A stretch of 64,000 nucleotides of DNA, taken from NCBI GenBank assembly GCA_028023455.1, contig JAQFVV010000570.1, forward strand, positions 305,136 through 369,135, written 5' to 3'. A program made the position numbers and the translations under genes. Below the pieces are notes generated by a model. It did no database searches and was not told the DNA's origin. It was given only the letters and a program-made list of their open reading frames with translations. Below are positions 50,401 through 60,263 of this stretch, piece after piece. This DNA comes from Epiperipatus broadwayi. Taxonomy: Eukaryota > Onychophora > Udeonychophora > Euonychophora > Peripatidae. The stretch's first letter is position 1; each line of letters opens with the position of its first letter.

Positions 50401-50719
50401 TCACTTGTATCTGTTTAATGGGCAAGGAGGGTATACAACTATTTACATGAAGCATCTTTTGATACGCTTTTTCTGAGATGATGGAGGCTTGACTACCAGA
50501 GTCAACTAAGGCATTTATACTAATCCCCTCCATCAATAATTTAAGAACAGGACAGTTATATTGGATAGGTGGTTCACCTAGTTCAAATGGCTCTAGGTAA
50601 TCCACATCCAGATCAAGGGTATTTAATAACCACATCTCATTGTCCCTCTTACTGTTAGCATATGGCCCCAGCACTGAGGAACTATTATACCAGGACCGTT
50701 CTAGTTTAGCGATGGAGTC
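47420..50719 (-). CDS. pol: Pol polyprotein (protease, RT, RNase H, integrase), Ty3/gypsy
   Basis: An intact frame of about 1099 codons; it opens at 50719 inside gag, so translation must enter by a -1 shift. Residues are counted from the GTG at 50674. Protease: ALVDSGSQAS (Asp58-Ser-Gly). RT: SSFDLTASYW (Asp324) and YVDD (386-389). RNase H: TDSS (535), ITEKEALA, SDH (602) and IPADVLSR (645). Integrase: zinc-binding His757, His762, Cys792, Cys795; catalytic Asp824 (ALDFYG), Asp883 (LTDHATAF) and Glu918 (NPCERIMRE), spaced D59D35E; then a GPF motif near the C-terminus and no chromodomain. In the RT, MPFGL is followed by INSGAGLIR, not the usual NAPATFQR. All catalytic residues are present, so the protein could be active if expressed. 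Products act in cytoplasmic particles and then the nucleus. The frame stops at 47420, about 200 bp before the LTR. Confidence 0.95.
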   Translation of the reverse strand, partial: DSIAKLERSWYNSSSVLGPYANSKRDNEMWLLNTLDLDVDYLEPFELGEPPIQYNCPVLKLLMEGISINALVDSGSQASIISEKAYQKMLHVNSCIPSLPIKQIQVTLANGKRTRLSNKQVWINFRLNQSEFGHVFLIMPELVHDVIIGSDFMIRNKCKLDYENGLFLCQQEQLPFEWELPKLSGQLLCIRSTLIDVGIKTKINHVFLANLTIGENLYQLMCNYNSLFSTVPGIISGYTHRIKLKDNEPFQQRMYPVPYQYQAEVQKQIDQMLEWKIIRKCSSAYVNPLVIIRKKDGTVRVCLDARMLNQITIPERDIPPPVHELLIKFKQKSIFSSFDLTASYWQIPLHPEDQKYTAFRFQGQTYVFTRMPFGLINSGAGLIRCLDMIFSKQLKEKIIMYVDDIVIASSSLTEHLEHLQIFFEECLAHNVKINLEKCTIAAKEITFLGHVISEQGIKPHPEKIAAIQDFSMPKTKKQLRSFLGLCNYYHKFYRDFAEDTQYLSVLLKKSERWRWTTEHTREFNTIKQTFLNHIILSYPDFGKKFFVQTDSSHYGLGVVLYQLDEDQRPQVLYFLSRHLRGAELNYSITEKEALAVVWAFQKLRQFLLGSEVIVLSDHRSLEFLSKSYLNNERLIRWSLYLQQFNYSIVYVEGIKNIPADVLSRHPVCLVPQHPGTENILINNINVELERDILKDYHNLAGIQKQDLKLGRIITILNHPLNRHSSKKSLKKVFTQYKFNQDLLMYKVKVNHGNPWRIVIPKILINKLVKYAHCKYGHYGTPKIYYVLKNYFYWNQMYRSVSNVIKQCTVCAKTKYHARSFVGILQPIILDRPNQLLALDFYGPLPAYNRQKFILVAYDVFSKYVSAFAVPRTDAKGVIRCLTKHQLQAGDKPEVILTDHATAFVSKTWKKWVQTQNIKHVMSSIRNPQSNPCERIMRELSRLYRVYIPDDHRQWVNKLPELVNLINITCNESTGFPPVRLHYGKQEPLLIKIPLPITLEEINNDDDLNKARVQLKLMGQKRVKQSRTKPHPFKINDLVLVRTPHVSNPQRNKFKKFLHLYEGPFKITKKIGENAFMLAALDGNKGTYNARSLIPYTSAE

Positions 50720-53074
50720 TTACTTTGGGCTTTTCCCCCTGGTCTTTTTAGCACTGTGGTGATTCCACTTGTAGAGGGTTGCTCGTCTCTAGGAATTACT
50801 TTCTTCCCAACGTTATCCCTAAAATTTCCCCAGGATTGATTAGGAGGCCTAGCCCTATAATTGTTTCTATACCCATATCTACTAAAATTCTGATCATTTG
50901 TTTGATCACCTAGATTCAGACTAGAGACATTATAATTATACCTGTCCTTGGTGCTCTTGGGCCTAGTCTCTGAATCTAGCTCTGAAATTTCTAGAGCATC
51001 CAGGATTTCTGATGCTTCCTCTATACTGTGGCAATCAGCAGCAATTAGCATTTGTTCAATGCTTCGGGGAAGATTGTGTCGGAGTATTCTCAGGATTTGG
51101 TGCTCTGAGAGGGGAAATGCAGTCAGACTTTTCAACTTAACTGCCTGCCCTCTGAAAAATTGTGTATAGCTACCCTTGGTACCACCATACTTTTCCTGTG
51201 TAATCTGGTAGCGCACCTGGTCCTGCCTATCTTCACTCCAAAAACAGGCTAAGATAACACAATGAAAATCCCCAAAGGTAGTGGGCTTATCAAATAGGGA
51301 CCGCCACCATTCCTTAGCATAGGCATAAAGATGGTTACATGCAATGGCCAACTTTTCCTGTTCACTCAGCCTACACACAGAAAAGAGTTCTTCCAAGGTA
51401 TACAGATACTCTAAGGGGTTCTCCCTGCTCTCCCCACTAAAGGCCTTAATTTTAATTAAATTTGAGGTCATTGACCCTCCTACTCTATATTCATCTTTAC
51501 TGGTATGGTCAGCCCTATCTACTAATTTTTTAACTTGTGGATTTTTACCTAAAGTAGGCATCCTTTTCTCTGACTGACTCTGTTCTGAGCTATCCCTACA
51601 GTCATCTGGACTGGTGCTACCATCGCTCTGGCCTGAATTTAGGTTTGACTGATCCTGCAGCCCTACATTAATACGATCTTTTAATTCCCCTATTTTCTGG
51701 TAGAGATCATCCATCTTGGGGTTTATGTATTCCACAACATAGGCCTTCTGGTTCTCCTCAACCTTTCCCAACATAACACCCAATTCATGTTGATTCATTC
51801 TGGGTCCCTCTTCTAAAGAACTTGACTTGTCCCTTTTTACTATCTCCTCCCTAAAGCTATCCATTTGTTTCCCCAATTCTTTCCTAAGATTTTGGTCAAT
51901 TTGTACACACTCATTGGCCATGCTTCCCTTAACTTCTCGTATTTCCTTTTCTAAGCCACTAAACTTATTTTTCATAGTGAGGGTTTGATCTACACAGCCC
52001 AAAGTGGCTTCCTTATATGAGTCCACTTTGGCTACCACCTCCTCTAATCTAATATGAATTCCTGCAGAAGTTATTTCGGCATTCTTTTCTATGCATTCTG
52101 ATATGGATTGGGAGACCAAACCATGGACCTCATTCCTAACTAACTCAATTTCTCTCTTATTTTCTTCGATAGACTGCTCCACTTGAGCCTTTAATGACTG
52201 TAGTCCCTGACAACCCTCTTGTTTGGTGACTTCCATAGATCTACACACTCCTTCTATCCTCTCCTCTAAGGATGCAAATCTATTTTTACACTCTATATTG
52301 GACCCTTCTATCCTAGTTTCCAAAGCTATGATCATTTGGTTGTTATTGTCAATAGAGTTCTCCAGATTTACCCTTAAACCTTCTATACTTTTCTCCATAG
52401 ATTGACCTATCTTTTGTTCTAGATTTTCCATCCTTTGCTTACTATCTTCTCTTAGACTCTCTATGCTTATTATACTGTGCTTACTATCTTCTCTTAGACT
52501 CTCTATACTTATTATACTGTGCTTACTATCTTCTCTTAGATTTTCTATCCCCCGTCTAGTTTCCATCCTTTGCTTACTATCTTCTCTTAGACTCTCTATG
52601 CTTATTATACTGTGCTTACTATCTTCTCTTAGATTTTCTTATTATACTTTGCTTACTATCTTCTCTTAGACTTTCTATATTTTTCTCTATCTTTTGTTCT
52701 AGATTTACCATACTTTTATTATTTTTCTCTATACTTTTATTATTTTTCTCTATCTTTTGTTCTAGATTTACCATACTTTGCTTACTATCTTCTCTCATAC
52801 TTCTGAGCATCTGCATTATCATGTCCATGTCTGATGGTGCCATCTTTGCTATTTGAGCCTGGCCCACTTCTGACTCCTCATCTACTTCCACACTTGAGGC
52901 CGTATTACTGCTACTAACATTAAAGGCATCTTCCTCTACTTCCTCTCTTTCCTTTTGTGTTTTTAAGAAAACCTCCCCATCCTCTTCTTCAGTATGAAAA
53001 CGATCACTGATTCCTGGTATTGGGGCACCTTCCTCTTCCATAACCTCTTCCATACTATAATTTAGTTCACTCAT
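50701..53074 (-). pseudogene. gag: Gag, coiled-coil plus capsid-like domain, broken by a 5-nt deletion
   Basis: Starts at ATG 53072-53074 (MSELNYSMEE), acidic at first. At 52638/52639 a 42-bp repeat unit lacks 5 nt, so the first frame runs into a stop at 52619. The original frame continues from about 52619 to the stop at 50701-50703. The middle (about 430 residues) is heptad-like: repeats of SLREDSKHSIISIE, then VNLEQKIEK-type repeats and long Leu/Ile/Glu/Lys segments, all predicted coiled coil by eye. In the 621-residue downstream part, residues 374-528 resemble the retrotransposon Gag capsid domain (AFSGESRENPLEYLYTLEEL ... AKEWWRSL ... YTQFFRGQAVKLKSL). The C-terminus is Arg/Tyr/Asn-rich (YGYRNNYRARPP) and has no CCHC knuckle. 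Gag would form the particle. This copy would need another source of intact Gag. Confidence 0.85.
52430..52680. repeat. 42-bp minisatellite in gag (two heptads per unit)
   Basis: Units of TGCTTACTATCTTCTCTTAG followed by a variable ACTCTCTATRCTTATTATACTG part repeat about five times. One is 37 nt long, the site of the frame-breaking 5-nt deletion. A further set of VNLEQKIEKNNKS-type repeats lies at 52690-52800. Confidence 0.85.
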
Positions 53075-54382
53075 GTTATAAAACTATGTATATCCCATCT
53101 GTACTTCCCTGACCATCAAAAATCCACACATCTTCTCCCTGTCTGACACCTATTCTGACCAACTGACTGATTTGATTTTCACCTTATTATGCATTTACAA
53201 ATACAACAAAAAAAAATTTTAATATCCTTATTTAATGAACTACACAACAATAATCTATATAGTGCATGTCTGTCTGTAATAGCCCAAATTATACATTCAT
53301 CCATTCTCCCAGAAATCCGACAGATATTGACAGTCCACAGAATGACTAGCAGTTCACAATCTTGAGATAAATAAAAGAATTCAGTCACAGCACTATAATC
53401 ACACAATGCATCACGAGCACTCAGAAGATCATCCCAATTCGATCACTATTAACTACCACAACCCTTGATTGAATGAAGCAAACTCTGTTGCAATAAAAGA
53501 TGTATTAAGTCTTAGGGGCTAAAATAGATAAACTATGCCTTGCTCTCTCTCTTGGAGTCTTATGTGGCAAGTATCAAGGAATGCCCTGCTTATTATAGAC
53601 TACAAAAACGAAACCTTGCTCTCTCTCTTGGAGACTTATAGGCTGATATCATGGCAGGACTACTGTTAACTGCTTCATGATAACATAAGAATAACATATA
53701 ACTGGATTGGAAAACTATGCCATGCTCTCTCTCTTGGAGACTTATAGGCTGATATCATGGCAGGTCTGCTGTTAACTGCTTCATGATAAAATAAAGATAA
53801 CATATAAATTGGGTTGGAGCAGTGAATGGGTTTGATCATTCATAAGTTACACGAAATACATAGCATTCTCAAGGCAATGACAAAACTCCTCACTCATCAT
53901 CAAAACTGCAATCTAACCAACCAAACTCCAACGATCAACCATCCAATCAAACCTCTAAAATCATAGACTTTTTACAAAATGAACTCCCCAAACACACATG
54001 AGACTACTATTCCATAATTCATCACTATTACTATGCCTATCCTATCTGGCAATAAATTATTTTAATGTTCCACAAAAAAAAATCTATTATTTATTTCACC
54101 TTTGTCTTAAGTTGTGATATTCATCTCTATTTTCAAAATTGATAAAAAAAATTAAAAAAAAAGCTGTTTTATGGCTGTACCCATTTTATCATCATCAATG
54201 AAAAATTAAATCATATTAAACATCATCATTTAAAATAAGACTGTTTGGCCAAGAAAATTTTGTAAGACAAAAAAAAATTTTTACTGAAAAAAAAAATTTT
54301 ACTAAAAAATTTCTCTATTTTTAACCACACATCTCCCATCATTCTATAGACTCTCTTTTTCAGGTATATGGTAAAATATCAG
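53075..54382 (-). other. Untranslated leader of the LTR element, with internal tandem repeat
   Basis: About 1.3 kb between the primer site and the gag ATG, with no long frame that looks coding (a 75-codon one at 53179-53406 has no domain). At about 53521-53820 there are two and a half units of ~106 bp with TGCTCTCTCTCTTGGAGACT and GCTGATATCATGGCAGG; the first is shorter (offset 76 bp). It could hold a packaging signal or internal ribosome entry, but nothing in the sequence shows that. Confidence 0.6.
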
Positions 54383-54400
54383 GCCCCAGTTGGGTGTCCA
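54383..54400 (-). other. tRNA primer binding site
   Basis: The minus strand reads TGGACACCCAACTGGGGC, starting 1 nt after the 5' LTR edge. TGG pairs with the CCA end of a tRNA. The rest resembles the Lys-type primer site with two indels but does not match it exactly, so the primer tRNA is uncertain. Confidence 0.8.
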
Positions 54401-54401
54401 T

Positions 54402-57400
54402 TGTAACATAAATAAATGAATCAAAAAAATAGAAATATTACCATACCTGAGTAGTCCATAGAATGATCATAAGTTCAAAAATTAAATGATGATCAAATTA
54501 TTAATAACCAGTATTATATGAAATCACGTGAAGTGAGTACACTAGTAATTCAATAAAATATAACTCAGGTATACAGGCAGTAGGTTTTATCCACTTTCAT
54601 TTCTTGGTTTGATGTTAAGTGCATGTTTAAACAAATACTAAGTGAATATGGTCTAGCAGGGCGCCACTAGATTATCTGAATCTAGACACGGTTATATCTG
54701 ATAACCTTTCACATGTACCGGGTTTGAATCCCTTCTTGGTACTTTATTTCTAATAAAAATGAGAGATTTTGCTTTTTGAGCCATATCACTATATGCACTA
54801 ATATTTAGGTAAAAGTAAAACATCTTTAAACCAAAGTGGAGTATATTAGACATAAATCATTTCTCAGATCTTAACATAACAAATGTGTTTCAATATTTTT
54901 ATAAGTTCACTAGCTCAGATTATATATAACTAATTTAGGATGGCAATTCACTCATCCTTGCATGAAATAGATGATGGGATGTGGTTATAATAATACTAAG
55001 AAATCACTAAATATTATAAAATCAATATTTATTTATGGCCTTTAAACAGTTAAACAGCTCATTAATTAAAACGTTGATGATGATGATGATGATGATAATA
55101 ATAACAATAATGACAAGGGTTTCAACTACAGCTCTAGGACTAAGCCTAAACATAAAACTAAATTTTATAAAGAAATGCATAATTATTGCTTAATTTTAGC
55201 ATATTTACTTATATCTTAAATAACCAATTTTCAACCATTGATGATGATGAATAATCACACTTAACAAAGACTACACTTAATGAAATATATACGCCTCGTT
55301 TAATAAAACAAACTAATATTTATTACTACAGTTCTAACATATACATAAAAATTTCTAGATAAATATGAAAATTGACATGAATAATAATAATAATTGATTA
55401 TATAACACTCCTCAGATTAATTTTAAGTTCTTCCCCCTTTCCCTTCAAATGTATTTTGTATTAAGTTGGACGTCACATTGACCATGAAAAGTATTTCAAG
55501 ACAAAAAAATATTATCTGCTCATTAGCACACATACTTTAAAATTCAACATGTAAATAGAATAAAAAAAAATGTTAGTAAAATTGAAAGAGCAAGTTTTAG
55601 AAAAAAGTTTTAAATTATTTTCTCCCCCTCCCTTCCAAGCGCTGAAATCTATACTGAACTTGAAACAAAATAATCTAATATTCTAATACTACTCATTATT
55701 CCACATTCACTTCCAATTATACACATATAAAAATATTATTATGTATGTGCGTGTTTTATCCCATAATAACAAAATATTATTAAAAACCAAAATAATAATA
55801 ATATATCAGTTAAAACTAAAATCATAACACCATAAAAAAAAATTGTTTTACACATTAATATTGTAAAATTAATAAACAAATAATTTTCATACATTCAAGA
55901 TCATTTATGAAGCTCAAAGTTATTATTAGTAAGACATTCTTGTTTTAATCGATCTGAATAGTCTTTAAAAGTTCTTTAAATAAAAATATACCACTTTATT
56001 GCTAAAATGTTTATTAAGACTGATATCATAAAGAAAATAGATATAAAAAGTCATATTACCGATCTTTTGTTTGTGGCGAATTTCCAAGGGTTCAAACTTG
56101 TCTATATTTCTGCAGCTACTATGTGGGAACAATCTCTTTCTTGAGGTGTATAACTATTTAATGATGATGACTCTATTGAGGTTATTTGCTTTAGTGGACA
56201 ATTTGGAAATCATTATATTAATTTTTCTTCTCTTCCTGTCAAGCATGTGGATGAAATACAGCAGTTGTTTTCACATTTATAAATTTTCTTGAGTTTAAAA
56301 TCAGTTGTTGGAACAATTAATTGGACTTGATGATTAATATTTATCAGTAGATTAATTCATCTTCTTTGAATGCAGGTGAATGCTTTCTTCCTTCTATTAA
56401 AAACATCTTATTTATCTGGTCAGTTGAAAGGTGTAGAATATTATTTAGACACATCTTTTCTTTCCTATGTGATGTGCAGCTTCCTCCAGATGGTCCGGAA
56501 TCGATGGAACATACATATAATTTTTCTAGCCCGCCATCTCTTATATTTTCAACGTTCAATATTATAGTTTAATAATCTGAATCAATCACAATAATAATCT
56601 TAATAATAATTCAAAACAGCTTTTTATATCCAATTTTTAGCTACCTTAACCAATCAGAGATAGCATCACTTGCTATTTTTGGACAAATTTGTTTTAATTA
56701 GATCTCTAATTTATTTTCAACCAAAGTATTTTTCAACTGAAAAGTTTAATCCTTTTTCCAGACACTTTTGTTTTAAAAAAAAAAATAGACTCAATTCTTA
56801 TTTCCTTTCTTTTTTTTTTTTTTTCCTTTTAACATCCAGGTAACACTTCAAATCTTTGAGCTTCCTTCTTTAGATCTTGATAAGACAAATTCAATTTTTA
56901 GAGTTCTGACTCATTATAAGATTCCAAAGTGAAACAATCATTTACAAAACCAAAATTGCTACAAAGATCGATATCTGATTAAACAGATTTCCTCTTTTAA
57001 CAAACAATTGTACAAAAAAAAATAATTTAACAGATTTAATACTTCCTTTTCTTTCAATATTTAGGAAATGTAAAATTTTGTATGTAATGTACACACATCC
57101 TTCATTCTTTCAAATCATTCATAAACTATCCTTAAATAATATGATTGCTAGCTTAGTAATTATAACCCAATTATTTAATTAAGTCTGTAACTTTTAAATC
57201 CCACTTATAATTAAAGAAAAGAAAAATAGAAGTATAGAATAAAATGTTAGAATTGATCAAGCATAGCTTAGTTTTAAAGAAAGTTAAAATGTTGAATATT
57301 TGAAATATAAAACAAATAAATAATTTACACATACATTGCCTATATGTATGCATTATAACTTTGCTTTTTAAAGAAAATTTAAATATTAAATAGTTTAAAT

Positions 57401-57618
57401 GTGTGTATTACCTTTCTATCAACACACAAACAAATAAAGCATATAATTGTTGACCTATTCTCTGTCTAAAGCTTTTAGAACTGGACCTTGTAGGGTTTAA
57501 ACTTGGATGCCCTACAACTTCCTTTATGGTTATATAAAATTGTGATGATGATTTTGTTTGACCTTTTCTACATGCACATTACTATAAATTTGGCTAGTGA
57601 CCAAATTGTAATGGCACA
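54402..57618 (-). repeat. 5' LTR of the Ty3/gypsy element
   Basis: 3217 bp, the partner of 43970-47222, alignable along its full length. It should hold the promoter for minus-strand transcription of gag and pol. The (GAT)n tract is uninterrupted here (about 55075-55097), and the 14-bp segment near 45070 of the other LTR is missing. A 73-codon plus-strand frame (56071-56292) is identical in translation to that at 45672-45893; it is antisense to the element and explained by LTR identity. Confidence 0.95.
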
Positions 57619-59454
57619 ATATATATATCTTTATCTAATTCTACACGTATACTTACATTTGTATAAGTATAGCTTAATTTGAACAAAATGTTAATTTTTG
57701 AAATTGATATATTTCAAAAATAAAAAAATTATAATAAATTTGGATGTTCTTTTCTTAACTATACCATTGGAGGGGAGTGTACACTTCATTTCTGCTATCT
57801 AAACATTTCAAACTCATCTGCAATACACATTCATAGGAGATATTATATAATGCTGTTTTCTATGGTGACTATTTCTTCCTTGATCTCAGAATGAAATTTT
57901 CCTGGCATGCTCTCACTTACAAAGCTCTATTGAAATGTGTCATAGCAAACAGGAGAAACAGATGATTTTAATTCAGCTGCACTTTCTTGCTAGGCTGTAC
58001 ATTTCATATGGTGATTATTTGAAGATGAGATATGGTACACTTGGTTACTTTATTTTGTTTAGTTTACTAAACTCTACTGCTGCAATAATATCTTTTGTTA
58101 AGTCTATCAAAAATAGATTCCAATAGTTACCCAAGAATTCTTTTTTCCTCTGCACTATAGTGTAATCACCAACTGCTCAGTAGCTCTGATGACTGACTTT
58201 CTCTGCTGACTTTCTGATTGCTTACTGCTCTGACTGATCATTATATGCACATCAAAGAACAAAAATGTTGTAATCTTTTATCTTTAAAGTAAAATAATTT
58301 ATTTTTCTAATCAGCTTGCAGATGAGTCTTTTAATCTTTACAACAATAAAAAAAGAATTTCAATAATTTTTTTCATAAAACCCTTTACCAATAAAATTTT
58401 GATAATATATCTTGATAGAGTGCAAGAAAAAAAATTAAAAAAAAATTATATCAATGAGACAAATCCTTTAATTACCCATCAAAAGGAATTATAAGAATTT
58501 GGATACAATAATGTTTCTAATTAGACTCTAATATAATTAAACACTATTAAAAAAATTTCTATGAAATATTTGTACCCAGTGACAATTGATGCAATTTTTT
58601 AACTATACTGTATTTTCTTTTTCTTTATCTACAAATTTGATTAAATGATTAACACAAATTTTAATTATTATCTTTTTTTCTTATCTTAAACAAAAAAAAA
58701 AACACACACACATTAAAGATAATTAACTAAAAATTAATATCACAAATAAAAAAAACAGTTATATTATGGACATATTTTACTGCTTATCTGGCAGTATAAT
58801 ATCTATGTATTGCCTACAAATATTCCTTTTGGTTTTTAAATTATATTTATATTTTTACATATTATGAATCAACTAACACTTGAATACAGTGCTATCTGAC
58901 CAAAACTTGTGATGAGGGTTTGATCATCATCAGTTACCATCACAGTATTATTAATATGAACATGTTATTAAAAGCTATCTTATTGAACTTTAAAGTTCTC
59001 CATCATTGGATTACTATTCTTTTCTTTCTCTCCAAATCATTTAAAGAAACTATTTTCTTTGTGTTTTCAGATGTAGTTATTATTTACTTATTATCTACTC
59101 TTTCTTCCTTTTTAATAACTTTATTTTATTTTCCATTACTTCTAGTTTGTCTACACATTTATGTGAATAATTATTTTTAATTGATTCTATTTCACCAGTA
59201 TTTAGATTAGCTTACTTCTATGGCAATGTTCAATTCTGCTTTATTTTGTCTAACATCCCCTTTCATCTATTTTACTTCACCTTTTAATCAATTCAATATC
59301 TTTTCAACATTTTCTAATTTTATTTGCTTTTTCCCACAATTTTCTGTCCCTGCTCACACTTTAACTTATTGTTTTCTGATTGCTTTCCATCTGTTTAATA
59401 TACTATTGTCTTTTTGCTATATTTTCCTGCAGTGTTCAAGGTCAAGCAAGGTAT
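57619..59454. other. Noncoding stretch after the LTR element
   Basis: Begins with the third unit of the target tandem repeat (57620-57720). The rest is AT-rich. Frames at 57935-58126, 58920-59180 and 59220-59504 are hydrophobic from T-rich codons and lack motifs. Confidence 0.45.
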
Positions 59455-59610
59455 ATACATATGTAAGTTGTATAATAATAAATTTTAATGAAAATGTAGA
59501 ATAAAACTAATAACTTTGTAATGTATAATAAATATGTAATACATATGTAAGTTGTATAATAATAAATGTTAATGAAAATGCAAAATAAGAATAATAACTG
59601 TATAGTAATT
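59455..59610. repeat. 84-bp tandem duplication
   Basis: ACATATGTAAGTTGTATAAT at 59457 recurs at 59541, each followed by AATAAATKTTAATGAAAATG and a similar AATAATAACT part. Confidence 0.75.
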
Positions 59611-59690
59611 ATGTATAGCGATCGCGTGTAAACATTTATATTATATAATAATTATAACCGTAAAATGTAACTATCATTAAATTGCAATGT

Positions 59691-60263
59691 TGTTAGATCA
59701 TAGAGAGCCCAGATGACCTTATAGGGTCAGAAAACTGTATAAAATGCGATATATGGTGAGAAATGTAAAAATACTCCATGTATGTGAAAACGTGTGTGAA
59801 AACATCATATATGGTTAGGTATAAAAGAGATTCCAGAGTCTTGAGGGATATATAAACCCCCAGAACCTGATCTATTTTTTCTGAGTATTAATTGTAAGCC
59901 AGAGACTCCTACTTCTGTAAGTCCGAAAGCAGGACTAGGGTTATTAAGTGCAAGTCACCATGACCTTTTATTATTTAATTACGCCTTATAATAGACGATG
60001 TATATAGTTAAAAATATTTATACTTATTTAAATTAAACTATAAGCCACTTTGCTGTGTTTTACAACCAGCAAGTAATAAATGGACAAAGGCAGAATTGGG
60101 GTTATTATGTGCAGGTTATCACAACCTTTTATTATTTTATTATGCCTTATAATAGGCAATGTATATAGTTAAAAATATTCATATTTACTTAAATTAAACT
60201 ATAAGCTTACCATCTCAATTCTGCCTTTGTTCATTCATTACTTGCTGTTCGTAAGACACAGCA
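59691..60263 (+). repeat. LTR-like complex repeat with TATA boxes
   Basis: Starts TGTTAGATCATAGAG, then TATAAAAG at 59820-59827 and TATATAAA at 59849-59856. Next is a direct repeat of about 108 bp with a 161-bp offset (GGGTTATT at 59938, GGGTTATT at 60099, both to ACTATAAGC). A 47-bp inverted pair, 60051-60097 and 60216-60263 (TGCTGTGTTTTACAACCAGC and complement), closes it. It could be a solo LTR (ending ...CACAGCA) with internal rearrangement. I see no target-site duplication. Confidence 0.4.

Larger units (their letters stand above)
43970..57618 (-). mobile_element. Ty3/gypsy LTR retrotransposon with giant LTRs, nearly complete
   Basis: 13,649 bp from LTR edge to LTR edge. Order on the minus strand: 5' LTR (57618-54402), primer binding site, ~1.3-kb leader, gag (53074-50701), pol (50719-47420), polypurine tract, 3' LTR (47222-43970). 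The domain order protease-RT-RNase H-integrase places it in Ty3/gypsy. Both LTRs begin TG and end CA, with one extra matching T/A outside. ATAT borders both ends, consistent with a 4-bp duplication although the flank is an AT repeat. The LTRs are far longer than usual for the family; lengths of this order are known from a few insect elements (Ulysses, Woot). No env-like frame. LTR differences are few substitutions plus several indels, so the insertion is fairly young. Confidence 0.95.

Noticed and set aside
53179-53406. 75-codon frame in the leader of the LTR element
   Set aside because: No domain, no overlap with gag and poor start context; likely chance in a long leader.
43970-57618. Possible env gene or third ORF
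   Set aside because: Between the pol stop at 47420 and the PPT there are only about 180 bp, and the LTR frames show no signal peptide plus membrane anchor in the sense direction.
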